Below are positions 7,442 through 16,264 of a DNA stretch of 64,000 nt, in pieces (the stretch's first letter is position 1; every line of letters begins with the position of its first letter). Source of the DNA: Haloarcula marismortui ATCC 43049 (GTDB taxonomy: Archaea > Halobacteriota > Halobacteria > Halobacteriales > Haloarculaceae); NCBI RefSeq assembly GCF_000011085.1, contig NC_006395.1:124001-188000 (forward strand). Direction: 5' to 3'. Under the pieces are notes generated by a model. That model made no database searches. It was not told the origin of the DNA and saw only the letters and a program-made list of their open reading frames with translations. A program made the translations under genes and the position numbers.

Positions 7442-10024
7442 TTACAGACGCTTCACACCGCTGGCGACAGCGAGGTACAGTGGTAGGGCGAGTAAGAGGA
7501 CACCACCAATCAGCCCCCAGTCGACGAGTCCGAGTGGGACCGTCCCGAAGTAGACGTTGAGCGGGGTGTACAGGACGGCAAGCTGCAGGAGTATCGATCC
7601 ACCGACTGCGGACGCCAGCCAGCGATTTGAGAGGGTCGGTGTCTCTCGGAGCCAGCGGATCACGTACAGCTTTTCGAATTCGAGGAAGACGAAGCCGGTG
7701 AATACCATTGTCATCGCGTAGGGCGTGACTGCGGGTGCGCCGGCAAGCGTGACCAGTAGCAGGCCGAGCATTACCAGTGTCGAGATGACCCCTGTGCCCC
7801 CGATGAGGGCGAGCATATCGTGGTCAACGATACCGCCCGGGTCCCTGGGCGGTCGCTGCATCACGTCACCGCTTTTGGGGTCGGCCCCGAGCGCGAGTGC
7901 TGGCAGCCCGTCAGTCAGGAGGTTAATCCACAGCAATTGGACTGCCGGCAGGACGAGGTAGCCAAAGAGCGAAGCGATAAACACGATGGCGACCTCGGCC
8001 ACGTTGGCACTCAGCAGGTAGCCGACGAACTTCCAGACGTTGTCGAAGATGGCCCGTCCGCGTTCGATTGCCCGCTCGATTGTCGCGTAGTTATCATCCA
8101 GCAAGATAACGTCGCTGGCCTGTTTAGCCACGTCAGTCCCACGGACGCCCATCGCGACACCGATATCGGCGTTTTTCAGCGCGGGTGCGTCGTTGACCCC
8201 GTCGCCCGTCATTGCCACAGTGTGACCGTTTGCTTGCAGCGCCTGCAGAATCCGGACCTTGTGCTCCGGGGACGTGCGTGCGAACACGTCCACAGACTCG
8301 ACACGGTCGCAGAGCGTGTCCTCGGAACAGTCCTCAACATCGCCGCCTTCCATCACGCGCTGGCCCAGACCGAGTTCGCCGGCGATGGCTGCGGCGGTCC
8401 TAACGTTGTCACCGGTGACCATCTTCACCCCAACGCCTGCACGCTCGGTCGCCGCAATCGCGTCGGCGACTTCCTCGCGGGCCGGGTCGATCATACCGAC
8501 CAGCCCAGCGAAGGTCAGGTCGTCACTGACATCGTCGGCATCGCCAGTTGTGTCATCCCGTTCCACTACGTCGACATCCTCTGTGTACGCCACTGCGAGC
8601 ACCCTGAGCGCGTCGTCAGCGAACGTACCGACCTGTTCTCTGATCTGCTCAGCTCTATCAGGGGTGAGGTCCGCCGGACCGGTATCGGTGAGGACGCGGG
8701 CGCACTTCGAGAGGATGACTTCAGGCGCGCCTTTGACGTAGACCGTGTCATCGTGAACAGTGCCCATCCACTTGCGCTCCGACGAGAACGGGATCTCGTC
8801 CGTTCTCGGGTTCGCTTCACGGAGGCGTTCGACATCGATTCCGGACTCGGCGGCCGCCATGACGATGGCCTGCTCCGTCGGGTCGCCTGCTTCGAGCGTC
8901 GCATCGCTGCACAGTGTCCCTGCGCGGAGCACCGTAGCAACGCGGTCCGGCAGGGCGTCCCCGTACATTTCGTCACTGTCGACAACGGCGTCGTTGACCC
9001 AGATCCGACTGACTGACATTCGCCCCTCGGTCAGCGTCCCGGTCTTGTCCGTACAGATGACATCGACGGAGCCCAGCGCCTCGACGGCGGGCAAGCGCCG
9101 TACGAGCGCGTTCTCGTCGGCCATTTTCCGGACACCGAGAGCCAGCGTTAGCGTCACAACCGCTGGCAGTCCCTCGGGAACCGCGGCCACAGCGAGCGAT
9201 ATCGCGGTGAGTGCCGCCTGAACCAGTTCGGTCCCCCGGAAGACTAAGAGTGGAACCACAAGTGCAGCAAGCACCATTACGCCGAGACCAAGCGTCCGCC
9301 CGAGCATGTCGAGTTCCGTCTGCAGCGGTGTGTCTGTTTCCTCCGTGCCCGCAAGTTGGCGAGCGATAGCCCCAACCTCGGTCTCCATCCCGGTCGCCGT
9401 GAGGACGGCAACGCCCGAACCGCGTGTGACGTTCGTGCCTTTGTACACCATCGATTCGCGCTCCGCAAGCGGTGCATCGGCGTCTACTGGGTCAGTTCCC
9501 TTCGAAACCGGGGTACTCTCACCAGTGAGCGCTGCTTCGTCGACCTCCAGAGACTGACAGTCAATCAGCCGAGCGTCGGCTGGAACGACATCGCCGCTCT
9601 CCAGTTCGATAACGTCGCCCGGGATGAGTTCGGTCGCGTCGACCTCAACGGACTGGCCGTCGCGTCGGACTGTCGCTGTTGGTGCGGTCAATTCTCGCAG
9701 GGATTCGAGCGTGCCCTCTGCACGGTAATCCTGAACGAAGCCGAACAGCCCGTTCCCGACCACAATCACGGCTATCAACACTGCGTCGACTGCGTTGCCC
9801 GCCCACACGGACAGTATCGCGGCCGCAACGAGAACCCAAATAAGGGCGCTATCGAACTGGGAGACAGCGATGTCGAGTGGTGTCCGTTCGCTCCCCCGTG
9901 TAATCTCGTTCTCGCCGTATCTGTCGCGTCGAGTTCGGGCTTCCGATGCCGAGAGCCCAGCAGACTCGCTGTCGAGCCGCGAAAGAACGTCGGTAGTTGG
10001 TTGCGTGTGGGCGGCTTCGGACAT
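7442..10024 (-). CDS. P2A-type cation-transporting ATPase (Ca2+-ATPase-like)
   Basis: 860 residues with a complete P-type ATPase layout. The N-terminal cation_ATPase_N region is followed by M1-M2, the actuator domain with the TGES loop (EAALTGESTPVSKG), and M4 with AAVPEGLPAVVTLTLALG. The PEGL motif is characteristic of Ca2+/Mn2+ pumps of subclass 2A. The phosphorylation site is ICTDKTGTLTEG, the hinge is MTGDGVNDAPALKNADIGVAMG, and six C-terminal helices follow. It would export Ca2+ or a similar divalent ion at the cost of ATP; the ion is inferred from the family. It converges with the flavoprotein gene, with 15 bases between stop codons. Confidence 0.92.
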   Translation of the reverse strand: MSEAAHTQPTTDVLSRLDSESAGLSASEARTRRDRYGENEITRGSERTPLDIAVSQFDSALIWVLVAAAILSVWAGNAVDAVLIAVIVVGNGLFGFVQDYRAEGTLESLRELTAPTATVRRDGQSVEVDATELIPGDVIELESGDVVPADARLIDCQSLEVDEAALTGESTPVSKGTDPVDADAPLAERESMVYKGTNVTRGSGVAVLTATGMETEVGAIARQLAGTEETDTPLQTELDMLGRTLGLGVMVLAALVVPLLVFRGTELVQAALTAISLAVAAVPEGLPAVVTLTLALGVRKMADENALVRRLPAVEALGSVDVICTDKTGTLTEGRMSVSRIWVNDAVVDSDEMYGDALPDRVATVLRAGTLCSDATLEAGDPTEQAIVMAAAESGIDVERLREANPRTDEIPFSSERKWMGTVHDDTVYVKGAPEVILSKCARVLTDTGPADLTPDRAEQIREQVGTFADDALRVLAVAYTEDVDVVERDDTTGDADDVSDDLTFAGLVGMIDPAREEVADAIAATERAGVGVKMVTGDNVRTAAAIAGELGLGQRVMEGGDVEDCSEDTLCDRVESVDVFARTSPEHKVRILQALQANGHTVAMTGDGVNDAPALKNADIGVAMGVRGTDVAKQASDVILLDDNYATIERAIERGRAIFDNVWKFVGYLLSANVAEVAIVFIASLFGYLVLPAVQLLWINLLTDGLPALALGADPKSGDVMQRPPRDPGGIVDHDMLALIGGTGVISTLVMLGLLLVTLAGAPAVTPYAMTMVFTGFVFLEFEKLYVIRWLRETPTLSNRWLASAVGGSILLQLAVLYTPLNVYFGTVPLGLVDWGLIGGVLLLALPLYLAVASGVKRL

Positions 10025-10246
10025 GGAACTCTGATCTGCCGCTGTGTTGATATGTGTTTGCCTCCACAGTACGGCGGTTCTGCGTTGAGACGCTGGTTTC
10101 GACGGTGGGACGGTCGTGTTTGGTTCGTGACAGCCGCATCAAAATGAGCGAGCAAGACCAACTTCGAGACGCCGATGTGACGGTGAGTCCTGAAATCGTG
10201 TAATGTAGCCCCCAGTGATGAGTGATGCGTGGGGGGCCGTCTCGCA

Positions 10247-10681
10247 CTAGGGTTCGGTCCGTCCCGTGAGGTCATCCGGCACGAGACGGTAGAATCCGAA
10301 GTCCACTTCGCGGAGTGGGCGTTCGAAGATGTCGATAATCGGAATTTCGACGTGTTCGAGCCCCGCTAGCGTTTCCGTCTCGATTCCTTCCCGCTCGATG
10401 TCTTCAAGTCGACCGCTGGCGACCACACTCTGCCATCCGGCCTCCGTCTCGTGATAGGTCACGAAGGTCGCTGGACGGTCGCTGAGTTCGCCTTTCGACT
10501 TCTCCGTCCCAACAGCCAACCGGAAATAGAAGGTGGTGGTCGGCGTGTCGTACCCATATGAGACCGGAACCGAGTGTGGCGGCGCGTCACCGGCGGCGAG
10601 CGAGAGGACGCCCGTCCCCCCGTTGTCCAGAAGCGCGTCCCGTTCCTCGTCGGTCATCGTAACCGGGTTTTCCGCGGACAT
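10247..10681 (-). CDS. Pyridoxamine 5'-phosphate oxidase-like FMN-binding protein
   Basis: 144 residues from the chosen start MSAENPVTM. The split beta-barrel family pattern is visible: LLDNGGTGVLSLAAGDAPPHSVPVSYGYD near the N-terminus, then FYFRLAVGTEKSKGELSDRPATFVTYHETEAGWQSVVASGRLED. These proteins bind FMN, heme or F420; the function is rarely known. A longer frame reaches 10822, but its extra residues are rich in Arg, unlike haloarchaeal coding. A TATA-like CTTATTG lies about 25-30 bases upstream of 10681 (on the minus strand), which supports a leaderless start here. A second member of the family lies at 12626 on the other strand. Confidence 0.85.
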   Translation of the reverse strand: MSAENPVTMTDEERDALLDNGGTGVLSLAAGDAPPHSVPVSYGYDTPTTTFYFRLAVGTEKSKGELSDRPATFVTYHETEAGWQSVVASGRLEDIEREGIETETLAGLEHVEIPIIDIFERPLREVDFGFYRLVPDDLTGRTEP

Positions 10682-10805
10682 AGTTATTGTCACGACAGGA
10701 ACAACAATAAGTGCATGGTCGTGTCGTATCTGCCTGCCGCCCCGCTGGACATGGCGGACAGCGTACGCAGTCGGACGCTGACAGACAGAAACGAGTGTCC
10801 CTGTT

Positions 10806-11708
10806 TCAGGCCTCGGCGACACGCTGGTCTCGGGCGTTGACTGCCAGCACAGGCATGTCGGCGTGTCTGATGAGCCGTTCTGTCGTGCTTCCCATGATGA
10901 ACCGATTGAGCCCAGTTCGACCGGCCGTCCCCATCACGATCAGATCGATGTCGTTCTCCTCGGCGTAATCGAGGATATCCGCCGCCGGGAATCCATCGAC
11001 GACCTGTGTGACAGTTTCGACGCCGGATTCGCGGGCTCGCGCTGCAATCCGCTCGGTGACTTTCTCACCCTGTGCTTCCAGCGTATCAATCAGGTCTGTC
11101 GGCAACGTGTATTCTGAACCGGTCGCAACATCGCCAAGATTGACGACATTCAGAGCATGAAGGCGGGAATCGAACTGCGCCGCAATCTCGCAGGCCGGTT
11201 CGACAGCGGCTGTTGCGGCCGTGCTTCCGTCCGTCGGGACGAGAATATCATCGTAGGAGTCGGTCTTGCGACTCTGTTCGGTGGCGCGGACAGTGAAAAC
11301 GGGGACATCGGCGTGCCGAACAACGCTCTCTGTCACGCTCCCGGCAAGATATCGCCCGACACCTGTGCGACCGTGTGTGCCCATTGCAATCAGGTCTATA
11401 TCGTGGTCGTCGCGGTATGCACATATCTCGTCGGCGGGATTGCCCGTGCGGATAGTCGTCTGTATCGCTCCAGCGGCGTCCACTGCGTCTGTGATGGCCG
11501 TGACTGTGTCTTCGGCGTCAGCCGTCATGCGGTCGAGTGTCTCGTCTTCGAGATCGCCGCCGCTGAATGGCCCGCCTGCTGTTCGTGTATCGATGACAGC
11601 CATGACGTGCAGGCTCGCGCTGAACGCACGTGCAAGCGCTGCCCCGTGTTCAGCGGCCCGGGTCGCGTGTTCGCTGCCGTCGGTCGGAACCAGAATTGAA
11701 TCAAACAT
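10806..11708 (-). CDS. Tandem universal stress protein (UspA)
   Basis: 300 residues with two Usp domains. Domain 1 (residues 1-145) begins MFDSILVPTDGSEHATRAAEHGAALA and ends with the nucleotide-binding motif MGTHGRTGVGRYLAGSVTESVVRHADVPVFTV. Domain 2 (about 150-295) begins DDILVPTDGSTAATAAVEPACEIA and ends MGTAGRTGLNRFIMGSTTERLIRHADMPVLAV. Both keep the G-2X-G-9X-G(S/T) loop, so both should bind ATP. It is a cytoplasmic stress-response protein. It stands on the minus strand next to the split-barrel protein gene, 124 bases upstream of that gene's start. The start at 11708 is preceded by an AT-rich promoter (AGTTTATTTACTG on the minus strand). Confidence 0.92.
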   Translation of the reverse strand: MFDSILVPTDGSEHATRAAEHGAALARAFSASLHVMAVIDTRTAGGPFSGGDLEDETLDRMTADAEDTVTAITDAVDAAGAIQTTIRTGNPADEICAYRDDHDIDLIAMGTHGRTGVGRYLAGSVTESVVRHADVPVFTVRATEQSRKTDSYDDILVPTDGSTAATAAVEPACEIAAQFDSRLHALNVVNLGDVATGSEYTLPTDLIDTLEAQGEKVTERIAARARESGVETVTQVVDGFPAADILDYAEENDIDLIVMGTAGRTGLNRFIMGSTTERLIRHADMPVLAVNARDQRVAEA

Positions 11709-11961
11709 CGCTGTGTTTACACCTTGTTGCTGTCAGTAAATAAACTGCAGTCGCGATTCTCACGCTATTAGAAATCCAGTTGTTGAGGGCGGCGTCTCGA
11801 GTGTCTCGCACGCGTTCACAACAGTTTTTGTTGGTATGTCTCCCAGAGTTTGAGCGAACGAAACAATCGGACAGAGAAGAGCAGAATGTATCAGAAAAAT
11901 AGTCATCTGGAAAATACCGTGAGATGGGCTACTGGTTGTCCATCTGATAGTCTTCAGCGAA

Positions 11962-12411
11962 CTATTGCGGGCCACCGCCAGTTTGCGCCTCTTCGGCTTC
12001 ACCCCAGCCACCGGCATCAACCATTCTGAAGAGTTCACGCCAGTTTTCAGCGCCCTCGCTTTCAGGCAGTTGGTCACGGAGGTCCTGAAAGTCAGCGGCT
12101 GGAACCACAGCGTGCGTCAGGTCAACAACGACGCGTGCGTGATACGCTGCGTCCGACGGGTCAACACCCTCTATGTCGGCAACGCGCTCGACGAACTCCG
12201 TCCAGTCAAACCGCTGGCCGTGGTCGTGGACAGCACCGGTCATGTACCAATTGATTTCCATCGGGAGCGAGGCGGCAAAGTCCTCGGCGTTTTCCTCCGG
12301 GATGCGCTGTCCCAGCGGCAGCAGTGTCGCGCGAATCGCACGAACGGCCTCACCAGTGCCGGGTAGTTCGAGCCTGTGCTGTATTTCGCCGGTGAACTCA
12401 TCGTAGTCCAT
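11962..12411 (-). CDS. DUF2267 domain protein
   Basis: 149 residues. The pattern MDYDEFTGEIQHRLELPGTGEAVRAIRATLLPLGQRIPEENAEDFAASLPMEINWYM is the DUF2267 signature (repeated helical half of about 60 residues with R-RI-eeeA-dlaaqLP). The second half FDWTEFVERVADIEGVDPSDAAYHARVVVDLTHAVV repeats the pattern. Members are small cytoplasmic proteins often found with Usp proteins and stress-response genes, and no biochemical role is established. The Gly-rich C-terminus (EEAQTGGGPQ) is not conserved. Upstream, TATAG at about 12438 on either strand fits a short-leader promoter. Confidence 0.82.
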   Translation of the reverse strand: MDYDEFTGEIQHRLELPGTGEAVRAIRATLLPLGQRIPEENAEDFAASLPMEINWYMTGAVHDHGQRFDWTEFVERVADIEGVDPSDAAYHARVVVDLTHAVVPAADFQDLRDQLPESEGAENWRELFRMVDAGGWGEAEEAQTGGGPQ

Positions 12412-12625
12412 GCGCTAATGTTGGGATTACAACACTATAGAGGCGCATGAAACTTCCCACTGGATGAAAATGAGTGGGCATACGTACTACCGGTCGACGA
12501 GTAACGGGTGGTTTTGTCGGTCCAGCAGTCTCTGCCACATGACAAACTGCCCTGAATCGCCCGCTCTACTTTTTTTAGCGTGGGGTTGCATTCGTGATAC
12601 GTAACTGGATGATCAGACGCGACCT

Positions 12626-13105
12626 ATGACAATCGACCAAATAGCGGAGTACGGACTCGAACAGATGGACGAGGACGAGATTCAGGCATTTCTCGCGACA
12701 CACTCAACCGGAGTTCTGGGGCTTCCGACGGCAGATGTTCCGTATCTGCTGCCGCTATCGTATGGCTTTGACGACGGGGCGTGCCTGTATTTCACCTACC
12801 TGCTGGGCGAAGCAAGTCAGAAAGCGGAACTGACTGAGCGGGCCGGCCGCGGCCGGTTTCTCGTCTATGACATCGACACCGCGTTTGAGTGGCAGAGCGT
12901 GATGCTGGCTGGCGATATCAGCAGTGTGCCAGAGGACGACTGGTCGGAGATCACGGCGATGACACAGAACGCCTGGCGGCCCAACACGCTCCAGACGGCT
13001 ACCACCTCCGGCGGGGTCGCACTCTACGAGTTCGAGATAACGGAGCTTGCCGGTATCCGACAGACCGGATTGGCGCCCGACTTTCGGGAAAATATCGAAC
13101 CATGA
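12626..13105 (+). CDS. Pyridoxamine 5'-phosphate oxidase-like FMN-binding protein
   Basis: 159 residues. The family pattern is similar to that of the gene at 10247: MDEDEIQAFLATHSTGVLGLPTADVPYLLPLSYGFDDGACLYFTYLLGEASQKAELTERAGRGRFLVYDIDTAFEWQSVMLAGDI. A split beta-barrel flavin or heme binder is likely; the substrate is unknown. A TTTTTTTAG element at about 12570-12578 may be its promoter, leaving a leader of about 25 bases. Its neighbours are two Usp proteins and DUF2267, a grouping often seen in anaerobic or stress regulons of haloarchaea. Confidence 0.85.
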   Translation: MTIDQIAEYGLEQMDEDEIQAFLATHSTGVLGLPTADVPYLLPLSYGFDDGACLYFTYLLGEASQKAELTERAGRGRFLVYDIDTAFEWQSVMLAGDISSVPEDDWSEITAMTQNAWRPNTLQTATTSGGVALYEFEITELAGIRQTGLAPDFRENIEP

Positions 13106-13273
13106 CTGCGCTGGCTCATGACAAAAGGCCGTATGCGCTCTTGAAAGCTCGATAGACAGCATCTCGACGAAATCTAGCCGCTGATCTGTAGACGGCCGCA
13201 GTATGTGACAACAGATTATTATCGTTTGAGATTCGTCAGCGGATTGAAATAGGAGGGTGCCCCTTACTCTAGT

Positions 13274-13696
13274 ATGTACGACACGATTGTGGTTGCGACC
13301 GACGGGAGCGCTGACGCGAACCGCGCAGCGACACACGCACTTGAACAGGCTGAGCAACACGGTGCCGAGCTTCACGCCGTCTTCGTTGTCGACACGGACC
13401 GACACGCGGAGCCGGCCCTGAGCAGTATGGAGCTGGAAACCATCGAGGTCGAGGAATGGGGGAACGATGAACTCGCAGAAGTCGCCGAGAGAGGCGACGC
13501 AGTTGACGTTGAGGTCACGACTCGTTGCTGCCACGGGAAACCGTACGTGGAGATTATCAGCTATGCCGACGAAGTCGACGCCGACCTGATAGTGCTCGGA
13601 TACCACGGCCATTCCCACAGCAAAGGCGACCAGATCGGAAGTGTGACCGACCGGGTCGTCCAGAACGCGGGACGCCCGGTTCTGGTGGCGACCTGA
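13274..13696 (+). CDS. Universal stress protein, single domain
   Basis: 140 residues, one UspA domain: MYDTIVVATDGSADANRAATHALEQAEQHGAELHAVFVVDTD at the N-terminus and LIVLGYHGHSHSKGDQIGSVTDRVVQNAGRPVLV at the C-terminus. The nucleotide loop is less canonical than in the tandem Usp (GYHGHSHSKGDQIGSVT), with extra His and Ser residues, but the terminal GS(V)T is kept. An AGGAGGGTG sequence lies about 15-25 bases before the ATG and is a possible ribosome-binding site, unusual in this window where most starts appear leaderless. It stands alone, 168 bases after the split-barrel gene. Confidence 0.88.
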   Translation: MYDTIVVATDGSADANRAATHALEQAEQHGAELHAVFVVDTDRHAEPALSSMELETIEVEEWGNDELAEVAERGDAVDVEVTTRCCHGKPYVEIISYADEVDADLIVLGYHGHSHSKGDQIGSVTDRVVQNAGRPVLVAT

Positions 13697-13834
13697 GAGG
13701 ACCACACACCTGTTCGAACGGGTAGTCACTGGGATATCGGTGTCCAGAACACATCCTAGACTGGGATTCAGGCGCGACAGCGACTGCGACCGAAACCGAT
13801 TCCAGTGCGACCGCTCGAAACGTACTCTTGAGAG

Positions 13835-14155
13835 ATGCTCCAACCCACGGCTGATTGGATCGGCCCCGGTCAAACGGCGCTGTTGATCGCCGTGCTAAGC
13901 CTCTCTGCGCTCGGAACGCTGGCGCTGTTTTCCATCGCCGCAGTCAGTACATACCGCCGCCGGTCGCGGCCGTACGTGCTGTTGACCGTCGCTATCGGGT
14001 TGCTGGTATTTCGGTCCGTGGTCGGCATCGGGACCGTCCTCGGTGCTGTCCCAATGGTCGTACACCACCTCACTGAACACGGGTTCGACTTCCTCATCGC
14101 GCTACTGGTACTGAGTGCGATCTATTCAGTCGCGCCGCCGAGCCTCCCCGACTGA
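13835..14155 (+). CDS. Small three-helix membrane protein
   Basis: 106 residues with three predicted transmembrane helices: ALLIAVLSLSALGTLALFSIAAV, YVLLTVAIGLLVFRSVVGIGTVLGA, and FDFLIALLVLSAIYSV. A short basic loop RRRSRPY after helix 1 suggests the N-terminus is outside. I do not recognise a characterised family; similar short proteins occur in haloarchaea next to winged-helix regulators. It ends 57 bases before the nosL start and is on the same strand as nosL and the HTH gene, so it may be part of that transcript. Confidence 0.75.
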   Translation: MLQPTADWIGPGQTALLIAVLSLSALGTLALFSIAAVSTYRRRSRPYVLLTVAIGLLVFRSVVGIGTVLGAVPMVVHHLTEHGFDFLIALLVLSAIYSVAPPSLPD

Positions 14156-14212
14156 CCGCGTTTCGACGGTCGCACCATGAACCATTTGGTGTCGTTCAGC
14201 GTAGCATCTAGT

Positions 14213-14779
14213 ATGTCTGAACATGCAACAGGCCTCACACGACGATGCTTCTTGGCCGGGACTGGGACTGTGGCAGTCGTGTCACTCTCTGGATGCCTGG
14301 GAAACAGTGAAGAAATCGACCCGGTCAGCATCGAAAGCGGCCAGAACTGTGACCAGTGTGGGATGGTCATCGACCAGCACCCGGGTCCGGTCGGCCAGAC
14401 GTACTACCAGGACAACACGCCCGAGGGCCACGACCCGCCGGCACGGTTCTGCAGTACGACCTGCACGTATCGCCACCGATTCGCCAAAGAGCAATCGGGG
14501 TGGACCCCCGCGGAGACGTTCCTGACCGACTACAGCACAACCGATTACGAGATTCGGACCGACGGGGGCAAGACAATTATCTCCCGGCATCTGGAGGCCG
14601 AGGCGTTCGCGCCGGTGGGGCAACTCACCGTCGTTGCGAACTCCGACGTGGAGGGCGCGATGGGGACGGCTATCGTTCCGTTTAGCGACAGCGCGGACGC
14701 CGAGTCATTTGCCGAAGAGTACGGCGGTCAGACCCTCCCCGCAGAAGACATATCGCGAGAACTGGTTGGCGGGATGTAG
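14213..14779 (+). CDS. nosL: NosL copper-binding lipoprotein
   Basis: 188 residues from the chosen ATG (MSEHATGLTRR). The N-terminus is a twin-arginine lipoprotein signal: LTRRCFLAGTGTVAVVSLSGC, with Cys in the lipobox LSGC. The mature part carries the NosL metal motif CDQCGMVIDQHPGP, then a second cysteine group FCSTTCTYRH and the C-terminal AIVPFSDSADAESFAEEYGGQTL. NosL is a membrane-anchored Cu(I) chaperone for nitrous-oxide reductase maturation. An in-frame ATG at 14177 would add 12 residues ahead of the signal. nosDFY lies 670 bases downstream on the opposite strand. Confidence 0.88.
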   Translation: MSEHATGLTRRCFLAGTGTVAVVSLSGCLGNSEEIDPVSIESGQNCDQCGMVIDQHPGPVGQTYYQDNTPEGHDPPARFCSTTCTYRHRFAKEQSGWTPAETFLTDYSTTDYEIRTDGGKTIISRHLEAEAFAPVGQLTVVANSDVEGAMGTAIVPFSDSADAESFAEEYGGQTLPAEDISRELVGGM

Positions 14780-14849
14780 GCGAGTTCCCACGCGGTGAGA
14801 ACGCCCGATACCCTGTTGCCTCGGTGGGTGGAAAGCTATCTTGAAGACT

Positions 14850-15377
14850 ATGTCCACGGTTACTGAGCAAGTGCGTTCCCATGTCGATTCCAAACCGGGA
14901 GTCCATTTCAACGCACTTGCGGCCGACCTCGATATTGCGACCGGGCAGGCACAGTATCACCTGCGGAAACTGCGCCGTGCCGGCGATATCGTCGCCGAAG
15001 AGATTCAGGGTAAAACGCACTATTACAGCCGGGAGTACGACCCCTGGGAGCGACGTGTGCTTGCCTTTGCCCGGCGGGAGACCGCGCGGACGATTCTTCT
15101 ACATCTGCTGGAAGCGGAGTCCCTGTCGGCAGACGAACTGGCCGACCGACTGGGCGTCGCCCGGAGTACTGTCTCCTGGCACGTTTCGGCACTGGCCGAC
15201 GCGGCGATACTCGAAAAGTCGTACGGCGAACGGGGGCGTGTTGTCGTGGCTCTGAGCGATCCGGACGCGACACAGCGGCTGCTCGCGGTGGTCCGACCAT
15301 CGCTTACGGACCGTCTCATCGACCGGTTCACGCGGCTGGTCGACGAAGGGCTCGCAGCCGCCTCGGACGACGACTGA
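14850..15377 (+). CDS. Winged-helix transcriptional regulator (tandem HTH)
   Basis: About 175 residues. Two winged helices are visible. The first is VRSHVDSKPGVHFNALAADLDIATGQAQYHLRKLRRAGDIVAEEIQGKTHYY (residues 7-60). The second is ARTILLHLLEAESLSADELADRLGVARSTVSWHVSALADAAILEK (about 75-122). This tandem arrangement is common in haloarchaeal regulators next to nos and other copper or anaerobic genes. The gene lies between nosL (same strand, 70 bases downstream of its stop) and the convergent nosY, so regulation of the nos genes is likely but not shown. An alternative ATG (MKTMSTV) lies 9 bases upstream. Confidence 0.82.
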   Translation: MSTVTEQVRSHVDSKPGVHFNALAADLDIATGQAQYHLRKLRRAGDIVAEEIQGKTHYYSREYDPWERRVLAFARRETARTILLHLLEAESLSADELADRLGVARSTVSWHVSALADAAILEKSYGERGRVVVALSDPDATQRLLAVVRPSLTDRLIDRFTRLVDEGLAAASDDD

Positions 15378-15451
15378 ACTGCTACTCTCGGCCGTAACTA
15401 CTGCTGGATATTCAGAGGACGTCATTCTTTCCGGGCTTACAGCCGTCAGTA

Positions 15452-16264
15452 TCAGGCCGCATCCGTCGCAAGCATCGCCCCCACAAACGTGAGTCCCCAC
15501 CAGAACAGGAGCGAGAGGGTAGCGACCCACGTCGGGACGAACGCTGAGCGGCCCGGGACAGCGACGTACAGGACCTGATCGAACACGAGGCCGCGGTACG
15601 CCCCCGCCGGCGTCATGGCGAGCGCGCCGCCGAGCGTGCCCGTGGTGACGCCGGTGTCAAGCGCCGCGAACACCGCGAGGTCACTTCCGACAGTGAGGAC
15701 AAGCAGCCCGGCGAGTGCAAGCACGAGTGCTCGGCCCCGGCTGCCGGCAAGCGCTGACAGCAGGAACGCGATAGTCAGCGACGAGAGCGCGTACAGGACT
15801 GTTAGTGCGATGAATCGGATGAACAGGAACGGGGAATCGACACCGCGGTGGCTCGCAAACACCGTCGTCTCCGGTCCTGCAGTCGTCGCTACGTTGATGC
15901 CCAGCGCCAGCAACGGGACGACAACAATAGTGAGCAACAGCAGGGCGCGGCCAGCGTACACCCCGCCGACGTACGACCACGTCGAAAGCGGGTAGGTGTC
16001 GAGGATATCTAGCTCACCCCGGGTAGCAGGGTCGGCAATGGCGCGATAGCCGACGGCAAAGGCGAGCGTCGGGACGAGTACTTCGACAGCGACGAGCGTA
16101 TCGACGACGGTCGGAACGTAGCCGCCGGCGGGGCCGCCCCCGGCATAGGCGAGGCCGAACAGGACAATCCCCGTGACCAGCCCGAGTGCGAGATAGGTGC
16201 GTGTCCTGACCGCGCTTCGGACCTCTCGCACGAAGACCGTCCAGAACCAGTTGCCCTCCGTCAT
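15452..16264 (-). CDS. nosY: NosY-type ABC transporter permease
   Basis: 270 residues with about six transmembrane helices of the ABC-2 type: LALGLVTGIVLFGLAYAGG, VEVLVPTLAFAVGYRAIADP, ALLLLTIVVVPLLALGINV, FIALTVLYALSSLTIAFLLSAL, ALVLALAGLLVLTVGSDLAVF, and a C-terminal helix. NosY is the membrane subunit that, with NosF and NosD, supports assembly of the copper-sulfide centre of nitrous-oxide reductase on the outer face of the membrane. Its ATG overlaps the nosF stop by four bases. It is the last gene of the leftward nosD-nosF-nosY operon and converges with the HTH gene. Confidence 0.85.
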   Translation of the reverse strand: MTEGNWFWTVFVREVRSAVRTRTYLALGLVTGIVLFGLAYAGGGPAGGYVPTVVDTLVAVEVLVPTLAFAVGYRAIADPATRGELDILDTYPLSTWSYVGGVYAGRALLLLTIVVVPLLALGINVATTAGPETTVFASHRGVDSPFLFIRFIALTVLYALSSLTIAFLLSALAGSRGRALVLALAGLLVLTVGSDLAVFAALDTGVTTGTLGGALAMTPAGAYRGLVFDQVLYVAVPGRSAFVPTWVATLSLLFWWGLTFVGAMLATDAA